DNA of 64,000 nucleotides from Halomonas sp. GD1P12 (GTDB lineage: Bacteria > Pseudomonadota > Gammaproteobacteria > Pseudomonadales > Halomonadaceae), in NCBI RefSeq assembly GCF_025725645.1, contig NZ_CP107007.1, positions 2,356,001 to 2,420,000 of the forward strand, given 5' to 3'. A program made the translations under genes and the position numbers. The notes beneath the pieces are model-generated. The model did no database searches. It had not been told where the DNA came from and worked only from the letters and a program-made list of their open reading frames with translations. Below, piece after piece: positions 55,422-64,000 of this stretch; position 1 is the stretch's first letter; each line of letters starts with the position of its first letter.

Positions 55422-57990
55422 CTAGGCCTCCCCGATCAGCCCCAGACTTGCCGCCGGCGCCTGACGACGCAGGCTGTGCGACAGCGCGTGGCCGATCAGG
55501 CCAATCAGGGCGGCACCGCCCAGCGGCAGAACCAGCCACAGCGTCAGGTGCAGCCGCGGGGTCAAATCGAGCCAGAAAAGATAGAGCGCCGCGCTGGCTA
55601 TCTCGGCCAAAAAGGCGCCCATGAGCCCGCTTGCCAGCCCCAGCAGCGCGTACTCGGCGCCCTGTACGCGGGAAATCATCGCGTTGCCCGCGCCGAACAC
55701 GCGCAAAAGCCCGCTTTCGTGGGCCCGCACCGGGCGGCTGGCGGTGAGCGCGGCGTACAGCACGCTGACGCCGGCCAGCAGCACCAATAGAAGAATCAGC
55801 TCGACCGCGCGGGTGACCTGCCCCAACACTTCGCGCACCTGCCCCAGAATCGCATCGACGTTTAGAAGCGAGACGCCGGGGAAGCCACGCACCAGCTGCG
55901 TGATCAGATCCTGCTCGCGCTCAGGAAGATAAAACGCGGTGATGTAGCTGTGGCCAAAGCTCTCCAGCACGCCGGGCGGAAAGATGACGAAGAAGTTGGG
56001 CTTGAAGCTATCCCAGTTGAGGCTTCGAAGGCTTTCGATGCGGGTGTCGATCGTCTCGCCGCCAATGGAGAAGGCCAGCGTATCGCCAAGCGTAAGCCCT
56101 AGCCGCTCGGCCAAGCCCTGCTCGACGGAAATCGGCACGGCGGTGCCCGGCACGGCGGCGCTGGCTGGCCTGGCGTCCACTTCGTTCATGAATCCCTGGG
56201 GTTCGCTTGTTTGGCCGTCGAACCACTGGCCGGCGACTACCTCGTTGCCTTCGGGAAGCGTTGCCTGCCAGGTCAAATTGAGTTCGCGGCGCAGCGCGCC
56301 ATCGCCGCGGGCCTCGACGGGCACAAACTCCCGTGGGGGAGCGCCGTTGATCGCCGTGATACGCCCGCGCACCATGGGGTAAAGCGCGCTTTGGGTATCC
56401 ACCCGGGGCGTGATGGCGGCGTCGAAGGCGTCTCGCTCGCTCGGTTGAATGTTGATCGCAAAGTAGTTGGGCGTTTCATCCGGCAGCTGATCCTGCCAGG
56501 TCGTGAGCAGGTCGCCACGCACCAGGGCGATCATCGCCATGGCAAAAAACGTGACGGAAAACGCCAGCAGCTGGCCCATGCCCGCCTGTTTACGCCGAGC
56601 GAGCTGGCGGCCGCCGAGTCGAAATGCCTGGCTCCAGGGCGTGGCGCCGGAGAGCTTCGCAACTGCTTTCAACACCAGGCTGAGCACCAGGGCGCTGGCC
56701 GCCCACAGCGCGCCCAGCAGCGCCCCACCGCCGAGCAGCAACCCGGCCGCCAGCGGCAGACTTCCGGAATAAAGCCACAAAAGCCCGCCAAACACCGCAC
56801 CGGCCACACCCACCACGAGCCAGGCCGCTGGCGGCAGCGGGTCGAGCTCGCGGCGCAGCACTTTCAGGGCGCTGACCTGCTTGATGCGTAAAAGCGCTGG
56901 CCCGGCAAATCCGACCAGCACGGCCAGCGCGGTCAGCACGCCAAGGCCCAGCGGCATCACCCCGGGCGCGGGCAGCGTCAGTGGGAGAAACTGCGCCAGT
57001 AGCCACAGAAGCACCGCCTGCCCCAACAGGCCGAGCAGCGCACCGAGCAGTGAGGCGATCAGCGCAAGGCCCACGAGCTGGAGGGCGAAAATGGTGACCA
57101 GCTGTGCCTGGCTTGCGCCGAAGCAGCGCAGAAGCGCAGCGGTATCCAGGTGACGCTCGACGTAGCGCCGGGTCGACATGGCGACCGCGACCCCGGCCAA
57201 CAGCACGGCGACCAGCCCTGCCAGCCCCAGATAGCTTTCTGCCCGAGAGAGCGCGTTGCCCAGCTGCGGGCGGTCGACTCGCACATCGCGTACTTCGACC
57301 CCCGCTTCTCGAAGCTCGTCCAGCAGCGGCTGAACGCGTTCGAGCGCGGCGGGCGGGCCTGCGGCCAGCAGTTCGAACTCGATGCGCGAGCCCGGCTGGA
57401 GCAGGTTGGTCGCCTCAAGATCCTGGGTGTTGAGCATCAGCCGCGGGTTGAAGCTGCTAAAGCCGGCGGACTGGTCAGCCTCGCGCTCGACGATACCGGT
57501 CACGGCAAGCGAAAGCTCACCGACCTGAACACGATCGCCCAATTCAAGCGCGAGCAGCTCAAAGAGCCGCGGGTCGACCCAGGCCTCGCCGGCGGCGGGG
57601 CCGGCCGGTACTTCTTCGGTGCCGTTGCCGCGGTCCACCCGCGTGGCGCCGTAGTGCGGGTAGATGTCGTCGACCGCCTTGAGGCTGGCGGGCTGAAACC
57701 GCTCCCCCTGGCTGATCATCGATACCAGATCGACCTGATCGCTGAGCGAAAAGCCCGCTCGTTCGAGGGTTTCGCGCAGCGCATCATCGAAGGGTTCGCG
57801 CTGCTCGAGCACCAGATCACCGCCCATCATCTGGCCCGCCTGGCGCTCCAGGCCGCGCTCCAGTCGATCCAGGAAAAACGCGATCATGGTGGACGCCGCG
57901 ACGGCCAGTACCAGCGCGATAAAGAGCGCGCGCACGTCCGAGGCGCGCAGATCGCGTTTGAGACTGCGCGCGGCCAGACGCCAGTTAACG

Positions 57991-57998
<8 letters not shown>
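55422..57998 (-). CDS. ybbP: ABC transporter permease, YbbP-like (FtsX fold)
   Basis: An 858-residue membrane protein with one N-terminal segment, a long periplasmic domain (about 50-240), a block of segments around 250-480, a second periplasmic domain and three C-terminal segments: the double-FtsX layout of YbbP. NWRLAARSLKRDLRASDVRA and FLDRLERGLERQAGQMMGGD near the start are family-typical. With YbbA it forms an ABC complex related to LolCDE/MacB, proposed to act on envelope lipids or in lipid release; the substrate is not established. It overlaps the ybbA end by eight bases; ATG at 57998 preferred to a GTG two codons upstream. Confidence 0.9.
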
Positions 57999-58804
<806 letters not shown>

Positions 58805-58806
<2 letters not shown>

Positions 58807-59461
58807 GAAGCGTGGCATCCCTTTTATGTGGCATCGGCTTGCCTGCATGGTAACCGCCGGGCTGGTCGCACTGATAGTGCTCTTTCAATCAGGCCTTGCC
58901 AATGCCGAGTCGCGCCCGACGCTGCTGGTGATGGGAGATAGCCTGAGCGCGGCCTACGGCATCGAGCAGGACCAGGGCTGGGTGCGCCTCCTCGAGCGCC
59001 GCCTTGACGATCAGGCGCAGGTCGTGAACGCCAGTATTAGCGGTGAGACCACCGGTGGAGGCCTTGAGCGTTTCGAAAGCGTTCTTGATCAGCATGCCCC
59101 GGATATCGTGCTGCTGGAACTGGGCGGCAACGACGGCCTGCGCGGGCTTCCCCCGGCGCAGATGCGCGAAAACCTGGCCGGCATGATCGAGCAAAGCCAG
59201 TCCGCTGATGCCGAGGTGCTGCTACTGGGCATCGATATTCCGCCCAATTACGGCCAAGCCTATCGCGATGCCTTCACCGGCGTGTATCGCACGCTTGCCG
59301 ACGAGTACGACGTGGCGCTACTCCCCTTCTTGCTGGAGGGCATTGCGCTGGATCGCGCGTTGATGCAAAGCGACGGCATTCACCCGACCGCCGAGGCCCA
59401 GCCGCTCATTCTGGAGAACGTATGGCCAATGGTCGAGCCGCTGCTGGAGCAGGCGCATTAG
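58805..59461 (+). CDS. tesA: multifunctional acyl-CoA thioesterase/lysophospholipase L1 (TesA)
   Basis: A 218-residue periplasmic SGNH hydrolase. The signal peptide (about 1-35) ends at SGLANAES. GDSLSAAYGI (about 44) carries the nucleophile Ser, SGETTGGG (about 79) the Gly block, GGNDGLRG (about 108) the Asn block, and DGIHPTAEA (about 190) the Asp-x-x-His end. GAGGAG lies directly upstream of the ATG at 58805. It hydrolyses acyl thioesters and lysophospholipids. Confidence 0.95.
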
Positions 59462-59602
59462 CAAGCGCCCTAGCGCTTTGGATGTAACCCACCATTCCCT
59501 ATTAAAAACCTGCCGCTTTTCGTCATTTTTATGATGAGTTATATAGCACTGACGCACGCCAGCTTGTAGTCTTAAGCTTCATTTGGCCATGGCTGGACGT
59601 CT

Positions 59603-60307
59603 ATGCCTCGGTGCTCTTCCTCTACCCCTGCGGGTCTCACCCGGCGAACGTTTCTCGCGTCCGCCGGGCTTCTGGCGCTGGGCGCGGGGCTTGGTCTGTA
59701 CCCCTTTCAGGCATCGGCGTTCGACCCGACGCGGCTGCGTGAGCGCATGAGCTCGATGTACGGCCAGGCAGGGCTCAACGTGCTCGAGGGGTGGTTCGCG
59801 CTTTTACAGCGCGCTGCGGGGCAGGATATTCAAACCCAGCTTCGTGAGGTGAACGACTTCTTCAACCGCAACGTTCGCTGGGTCGACGATATCGTCGTGT
59901 GGGGGCAGGAGGATTACTGGGCCACGCCGCTCGAGGCCATGGGCAAGGGCCAGGGCGACTGCGAGGACTACGCGATCGCCAAGTACATCACGCTCAAGCA
60001 GCTCGGAGTTCCCGGCGAGCGCCTGCGCATGATTTACGTACGCGCCCGCATTGGCCGCAGCAGTATTACCCAAGCGCACATGGTGCTGGGTTACTATGAT
60101 ACCCCGAGCGCCGTGCCGCTGGTGCTCGACAACATGGCGCCCTCGATTTCGCCCGCCTCGCAGCGTACCGATCTCGATCCGGTGTTCAGTTTCAATAGCG
60201 AAGGGCTTTGGGCCGGCGGCTCATCGCAGTCGCGCGCGGATCCATTGGCGCGCCTGTCGCGCTGGCGCAGCGTACTGGAACGTATGCAATCTCAAGGCTT
60301 TCTCTAG
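59603..60307 (+). CDS. lapG: LapG-type periplasmic cysteine protease
   Basis: A 234-residue transglutaminase-like protease of the BTLCP family. The N-terminus LTRRTFLASAGLLALGAG is a twin-arginine-style signal with cleavage probably after ASA (residue 39). The catalytic triad is visible: Cys120 in GQGDCEDYAIAK, His159 in QAHMVLGYY, and Asp176 in LVLDNMAP. In Pseudomonas fluorescens LapG cuts the N-terminal retention module of the adhesin LapA when c-di-GMP is low. It is followed by lapD, its inhibitor-receptor, and the adhesin end is 2.4 kb away, so the role is well supported by context. Confidence 0.93.
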   Translation: MPRCSSSTPAGLTRRTFLASAGLLALGAGLGLYPFQASAFDPTRLRERMSSMYGQAGLNVLEGWFALLQRAAGQDIQTQLREVNDFFNRNVRWVDDIVVWGQEDYWATPLEAMGKGQGDCEDYAIAKYITLKQLGVPGERLRMIYVRARIGRSSITQAHMVLGYYDTPSAVPLVLDNMAPSISPASQRTDLDPVFSFNSEGLWAGGSSQSRADPLARLSRWRSVLERMQSQGFL

Positions 60308-60334
60308 AGACCTCGAAGAAAGGTTTTTACAAGC

Positions 60335-60390
60335 GCTTTTAATAAAGAGCTTTTAATAAAGAGCTTTTAACAAAAAGTTTTCAACAAAAG
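60335..60390 (+). repeat. four tandem 14-base repeats between lapG and lapD
   Basis: Two identical GCTTTTAATAAAGA units (60335-60348, 60349-60362) are followed by GCTTTTAACAAAAA (60363-60376) and GTTTTCAACAAAAG (60377-60390). The array fills most of the 94-base gap and ends just before the lapD ribosome site (AAAAGGACG). Copy number could vary by slippage and alter lapD expression. Confidence 0.9.
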
Positions 60391-60401
60391 GACGTGCCGT
60401 T

Positions 60402-62303
60402 ATGTCGCTTATCAAACAGCTTTGGCTGGCCATCATCGGGCTGTTGCTGCTCTCCTTTGTTGGAAGCCTTGTGATCAGCATCACCACCAGTCGCGCTTAC
60501 ATCGAGCAGGAAATCAGCATCAAGAACGAGGATAACGCCACGGCGCTGGCGCTCTCCATGACGCAGCTCGACAAGGACCTGGTCATTCTCGAGCTTTTGA
60601 TCTCGGCGCAGTTCGACACCGGCTACTATCAGCAGATCGTACTGCGCGACACCGATGGCAGCGTACTGGTCGAGCGCGTGGCGAGTGAGTACCAGGGCCA
60701 CGTGCCCGGCTGGTTTCGCCACCTGATCGACTTCGACATTCCGCCGGGCACGGCCACCATTCAGGAAGGCTGGCAGCAGTTCGGTACGCTGACCCTTCAG
60801 AGTCAGTACAGCTTTGCTTACCGGGCCCTGTGGCGAAGCTTCATGGAGCTGACGGCCTGGTTCATCGCGGCAGGGATCGCAAGCCTCGCGCTGGCAGCGG
60901 TGATCGTCAGTACCATCAAGCGCCCGCTCAATCGCGTGGTGGAGCAAGCGCGTAATATCAGCGCGCGGCGCTTTACCACCATCAAGGAGCCGCGCACCCG
61001 GGAGCTTCGCGAGGTAGCCCGGGCCATGAACGTGCTCTCTCACAACGTGCGCCAGATGTTGACCCACGAAAGTCAGAAACTCGATGAGCTGCGCCGCGAC
61101 CTGCAGCATGACGCGTTGACCGGCGCGCTCAATCGCGGTGCCTTCATGACCCGACTGGCGGCGCTTCTGGACAGCGACGATGCACGGGCGACGGGGCTCA
61201 TGGCGATCGTTCGCGTGGAGGATCTGGTGGGGCTGAACGACCGCCTCGGCCACGACGCCACGGATAACCTGCTGAAGGGGTTGGTGGAGCAGCTGACTAC
61301 ACTCGATACCACCTCGGAAGAGACGCTGATCGGCCGGCTCAACGGCAGCGATTTCATGCTGGTGGTACCGCTTGAAACCGACATCGAGGAGTTCAGCGCT
61401 CGCTTGAAACATGCGCTTGCAACGCTCGCCCCGGCGAGCGAGCTGCGACTGCCAACGGCGATTACCAGCTACGCGCCGGGAGATGAGCGCAGCGACCTGA
61501 TGGCCACGCTCGACACGGCCCTGGCAGAGGCAGAAAGCGCTCAGGGCAGCTTGCCAGTTGTGGTGCGCGAACGCGAGCGTCAGCCGCTTTTTGCCACGCA
61601 CGCGGCGTGGCGTACGGCGCTGGATACGGCGCTATTGCAGGGCCCGGAGCTTGGGCGTTTCCCGGTACTGAACGCCCAGCAGCACGTTCTACATTACGAA
61701 AGCCCGGCCCGGCTGCAGCTGGCCGAGCAGTGGCAAAGCGCGGGAGTTTTCATTCCCTGGCTTGCGCGTTTTAACCTGGAGCCGTCGCTGGATATGGCCG
61801 TCATCAAACAGGCGCTGGAGCAGCTTCGCCAAAACCCGAAGCAGTGGCTGGGCATCAACCTGTCGATCGCGGCCATCAGCGACGCCCGTTTCGTCACCGG
61901 GCTGCGCACCCTGCTGGAGAAAAACGCCACGCTGGCGTCCAGGCTTTGCTTCGAAATTCCGGCGACCCTCGATTCCCGGGCGCTGGCGAGTATGCGCGGT
62001 TTCTGCGCCGCGCTCAGACATCTCGACTGTCAGTTCGGTATCGAGCACGTGGGGGCCGAGTTCAACAAGCTTGCCGAGCTACACGACGTGGGGCTTACCT
62101 ACCTGAAGGTGGATGCCAGCCTGGTGCGCGACATTCACGCCTCCGCCGAGCAGCAAAGCATACTGCGCGGGCTGACCACGCTCTGCCACTCGCTGGGGCT
62201 GTTGGTCATCGCCGAAGGCGTAAAATCCGAAGAGGAGCTGGCCCAGCTGTTCCGCATGGGCATCGACGGCGTGACCGGCCCGGCGATACGCACGCCAAAC
62301 TGA
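60402..62303 (+). CDS. lapD: LapD-like inner-membrane c-di-GMP receptor
   Basis: A 633-residue protein: first membrane segment (about 8-28), periplasmic LapD/MoxY-type domain (about 30-145), second segment (about 150-172), HAMP (about 172-225), then GGDEF-like and EAL-like domains. Both are degenerate. The GGDEF site reads NGSDF (about residue 310) and the EAL site reads YESPA (about 430), so it should bind rather than make or cleave c-di-GMP. GIDGVTGPAI ends the EAL barrel. Bound LapD sequesters LapG, keeping the adhesin on the surface. Confidence 0.93.
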   Translation: MSLIKQLWLAIIGLLLLSFVGSLVISITTSRAYIEQEISIKNEDNATALALSMTQLDKDLVILELLISAQFDTGYYQQIVLRDTDGSVLVERVASEYQGHVPGWFRHLIDFDIPPGTATIQEGWQQFGTLTLQSQYSFAYRALWRSFMELTAWFIAAGIASLALAAVIVSTIKRPLNRVVEQARNISARRFTTIKEPRTRELREVARAMNVLSHNVRQMLTHESQKLDELRRDLQHDALTGALNRGAFMTRLAALLDSDDARATGLMAIVRVEDLVGLNDRLGHDATDNLLKGLVEQLTTLDTTSEETLIGRLNGSDFMLVVPLETDIEEFSARLKHALATLAPASELRLPTAITSYAPGDERSDLMATLDTALAEAESAQGSLPVVVRERERQPLFATHAAWRTALDTALLQGPELGRFPVLNAQQHVLHYESPARLQLAEQWQSAGVFIPWLARFNLEPSLDMAVIKQALEQLRQNPKQWLGINLSIAAISDARFVTGLRTLLEKNATLASRLCFEIPATLDSRALASMRGFCAALRHLDCQFGIEHVGAEFNKLAELHDVGLTYLKVDASLVRDIHASAEQQSILRGLTTLCHSLGLLVIAEGVKSEEELAQLFRMGIDGVTGPAIRTPN

Positions 62304-62309
62304 CCCGGC

Positions 62310-62340
62310 CGCCGCCATGGCGGCGGTATCAGATGATACC
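62310..62340. repeat. two palindromes at the lapD/107-aa gene junction
   Basis: A CCGCCGCCATGGCGGCGG palindrome at about 62310-62327 and GGTATCA-GA-TGATACC at 62325-62340 lie between convergent genes, the second overlapping the stop of the minus-strand gene. Neither has a T tract; they may act as a shared terminator. Confidence 0.45.
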
Positions 62341-62652
62341 GCCGTCCTCGCCAATCAAATTGACGTTGTTCTTGGCGCGCAGCGATTTACGCTGCATCAC
62401 CTTGTTCTGCGCCGCCTGGGGCAGGTCGGTGAACGAAATCACCCCCTTGTCCAGCAGCACCTCCATCAAGTCTTCCACTACCCGCACGAAAGCCAGATCC
62501 GAAGCAAGAAAGTTCGCTTTCGAGCCCGGCTCATTGGCCAGAAACGCCAGCACCTGCGGGTCGTCTGCGCTCACCTGCTCGGAAGATTCGCTGGTCGCCT
62601 CCTTACTTAGCGTCACGATGTCGCCGTCGGCATTGCGTTTGATATAGAACAT
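62329..62652 (-). CDS. small conserved protein of unknown function
   Basis: A 107-residue soluble protein beginning MFYIKRNADGDIVTLSKEAT. It contains ADDPQVLAFLA (about 29) and FVRVVEDLMEVLLDKGVISF (about 55-74), then TDLPQAAQNKVMQRKSLR. Proteins of this plan occur in pseudomonads and relatives and are sometimes mislabelled as tryptophan-synthase-beta-like; I know no established function. AAGGGGG precedes the ATG at good spacing, so it is surely translated. It lies between lapD and the adhesin. Confidence 0.8.
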   Translation of the reverse strand: MFYIKRNADGDIVTLSKEATSESSEQVSADDPQVLAFLANEPGSKANFLASDLAFVRVVEDLMEVLLDKGVISFTDLPQAAQNKVMQRKSLRAKNNVNLIGEDGGII

Positions 62653-62689
62653 GGCAACCCCCTTCTCTCGTTAAACAGGGTTCAAGGTT

Positions 62690-62715
62690 AAAAAAGGCCG
62701 CCCGGAGGCGGCCTT
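62690..62715 (-). terminator. rho-independent terminator of the RTX adhesin gene
   Basis: AAGGCCGCC (62694-62702) pairs with GGCGGCCTT (62707-62715) around CGGA; on the minus strand it continues into TTTTTAA. It lies 28 bases past the adhesin stop. Confidence 0.9.
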
Positions 62716-62743
62716 GGTGTTACACGATGCGTAACGTGATGTC

Positions 62744-64000
62744 TTACTGGTCGATCTTCAGCTGATGATCCTGCAGCATGCTTTGCAGGAAGTCCGACGA
62801 GCTTTCGCCCTGGGGCATGGTGACGTCTTTCAGTACAACCCGCTGATCCGCGTTACTGTTATCTGCCGACAAGCCACCTTCTGACTTGATGTGCAGAATG
62901 GTATCGCTGCCTTTCTGTTCGGCGCGGATGTATTGATCGATGGCCTCATCGCTTTCGCCCTTCAAGAGATCGGAGAGATCCAGGCGATCCGCTTGAGCAT
63001 CCTTGCCATACACCCCCTTGTTGAAGTCCATGACGGTATCCACGGCCGCCTTGGTGCTTGTTCCCTGGTCACCGAACTCCCACTTGAACGTATCGGCACC
63101 GCCGCCGCCGTAAAGCGTATCGTTACCCGGACCGCCTATCAGCGTATCGCTACCGGATCCGCCATAGAGAACATCGTCGCCTTTTCCACCGATCAGCACG
63201 TCGTCACTGGCACCGCCGATCAGGATATCGTTACCAGCACCGCCGTAAAGGATATCGTTGCCTTCGGTACCGGTGAGCATGTTACTGCCCTTGTCGCCCA
63301 GCTCGAAGTGCTTGATATCCGTCGAGACGTTGCCATTGGCATCAACCGCGGTGGCCTTGAGCTCGCCGGTGGAGCTTTCGATACGCTTCAGGGACGTGAT
63401 CCATTCGCCGTTGGCATCTGCCTTGACGGTATCGACTACCTTACCGCTTGCATCGGTAATGCTCACCTCTGCGTCCGGACCGGCCGAGCCAGCTACCTTC
63501 ATTTCACGGAAGCCGACGGTGGTCTCAGAGAATTGGTCATTCACGAGATAGTTGGCATTACTGATTCCCTTGCTATCGAGCACCAGAGTCTGCGCCTTAC
63601 CGTCTACATGACCACTGAAAACCACTATGTCAGTTTCGGTACCGTTAACGCCCGACTTATCCGAACGAGTAACCGTACCCTCCATGGCTTTTTCTTCATA
63701 CGTAGTGTGCAGGTATTTTCCGATGGGGATGCCATACCACGTTTTCACATAGTATTGGGTCACCGACTCCGTCCAGCTCAGCTTGTACGTATCACCTACC
63801 TGGAAGTATGCCGTTTCGTTGCTACCCGCTTGTGAACGAACCGAGAGATTACTCGTGTTACCCACGTTCAGGTGGCTACTCGACACGGTCTGGTTCGTGT
63901 CGCTGGTATCGACTCGATTACCGGAGACACCAAAGTTATGACCTCCCAGACTTCCCCATACCTTGGCAAGTACATCCACACCTGCTTCCTGAGCAGTCTC
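62744..64000 (-). CDS. LapA-like giant RTX adhesin, C-terminal 418 residues only
   Basis: The frame is open to the window edge; the part seen is the C-terminus of what is probably a very large type I secreted adhesin. It contains a beta-rich domain (about 20-140), an Ig-like module (about 160-230, AGPDAEVSITDASGKVVDTV), then RTX nonapeptide repeats (about 240-290: GNDILYGGAGNDILIGG, SDDVLIGGKGDDVLYGG) followed by the type I C-terminal target region (ADTFKWEFGDQG, DTVMDFNKGVYG, DRLDLSDLLKG, and FLQSMLQDHQLKIDQ at the end). Neighbouring lapG and lapD strongly suggest it is their substrate. No start or N-terminal cleavage site is visible here. Confidence 0.9.
   Translation of the reverse strand, partial: ETAQEAGVDVLAKVWGSLGGHNFGVSGNRVDTSDTNQTVSSSHLNVGNTSNLSVRSQAGSNETAYFQVGDTYKLSWTESVTQYYVKTWYGIPIGKYLHTTYEEKAMEGTVTRSDKSGVNGTETDIVVFSGHVDGKAQTLVLDSKGISNANYLVNDQFSETTVGFREMKVAGSAGPDAEVSITDASGKVVDTVKADANGEWITSLKRIESSTGELKATAVDANGNVSTDIKHFELGDKGSNMLTGTEGNDILYGGAGNDILIGGASDDVLIGGKGDDVLYGGSGSDTLIGGPGNDTLYGGGGADTFKWEFGDQGTSTKAAVDTVMDFNKGVYGKDAQADRLDLSDLLKGESDEAIDQYIRAEQKGSDTILHIKSEGGLSADNSNADQRVVLKDVTMPQGESSSDFLQSMLQDHQLKIDQ

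Noticed and set aside
60381..61601. Minus-strand frame of about 406 codons opposite lapD
   Set aside because: Antisense to clear HAMP and GGDEF-like regions; no motif.

Overview
The window is high-GC (about 60% by eye) gammaproteobacterial chromosome. Acidic secreted proteins, the divergent tesA / ybbA-ybbP arrangement and the mix of surface-polysaccharide and type I secretion genes suggest a halophilic or marine member of the Halomonadaceae (Halomonas-like). That placement is inference; no rRNA or other taxonomic marker is present. I saw no tRNA, CRISPR array, prophage or insertion sequence.

Layout. (1) 1-3323, minus: dTDP-L-rhamnose operon rfbB-rfbD-rfbA-rfbC, with rfbC cut by the window edge. 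(2) 3459-9225: an envelope phosphotransferase of the LTA-synthase/sulfatase fold divergent from a GDPD-like lipoprotein, two convergent acyltransferases (one AT-rich and probably acquired) and a cysteine-containing protein of unknown function. (3) 9240-15615, minus: a SapC-family protein, a large RTX/cadherin-like protein and an abundant-looking, Cys- and His-free acidic protein that is a good S-layer candidate. (4) 16150-34935: O-polysaccharide/capsule locus with two separate Wzm/Wzt ABC exporters (16150-18208 and 30223-32267). Between them are two giant multidomain glycosyltransferases (GT2-GT2-GT4 and methyltransferase-GT4-GT4), GNAT and PIG-L modifying enzymes, and Gmd/Rmd for GDP-D-rhamnose. 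An MBOAT/SGNH O-acylation pair follows. (5) 34942-43605, minus: a probable operon joining a complete type I secretion system (permease/ATPase, HlyD, TolC) to a WcaJ-type priming transferase, ManC and a GT4. (6) 43726-51134: a divergent pair encoding two probable type I secretion cargos with DUF4214 domains, a 5'-nucleotidase-like phosphatase and an ExeM-like nuclease; a well-formed Pho-box promoter precedes the phosphatase. (7) 51274-53948: phosphomannomutase and UDP-glucose dehydrogenase. (8) 54038-59461: glyA, ybbP-ybbA, tesA. (9) 59603-64000: LapG protease, LapD c-di-GMP receptor and, convergent, the C-terminal end of a LapA-like RTX adhesin.

How it fits together. Pmm and ManC supply GDP-mannose, Gmd and Rmd convert it to GDP-D-rhamnose, RmlABCD makes dTDP-L-rhamnose and Ugd makes UDP-glucuronate. 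The glycosyltransferases polymerise and two ABC systems export. The type I system next to this locus probably secretes the DUF4214 and RTX proteins, perhaps including the S-layer candidate, which could attach to the polysaccharide as in Caulobacter. LapD/LapG would control release of the giant adhesin in response to c-di-GMP. The window therefore looks like a cell-surface region: glycan, protein coat, adhesin, and phosphate-scavenging exoenzymes.
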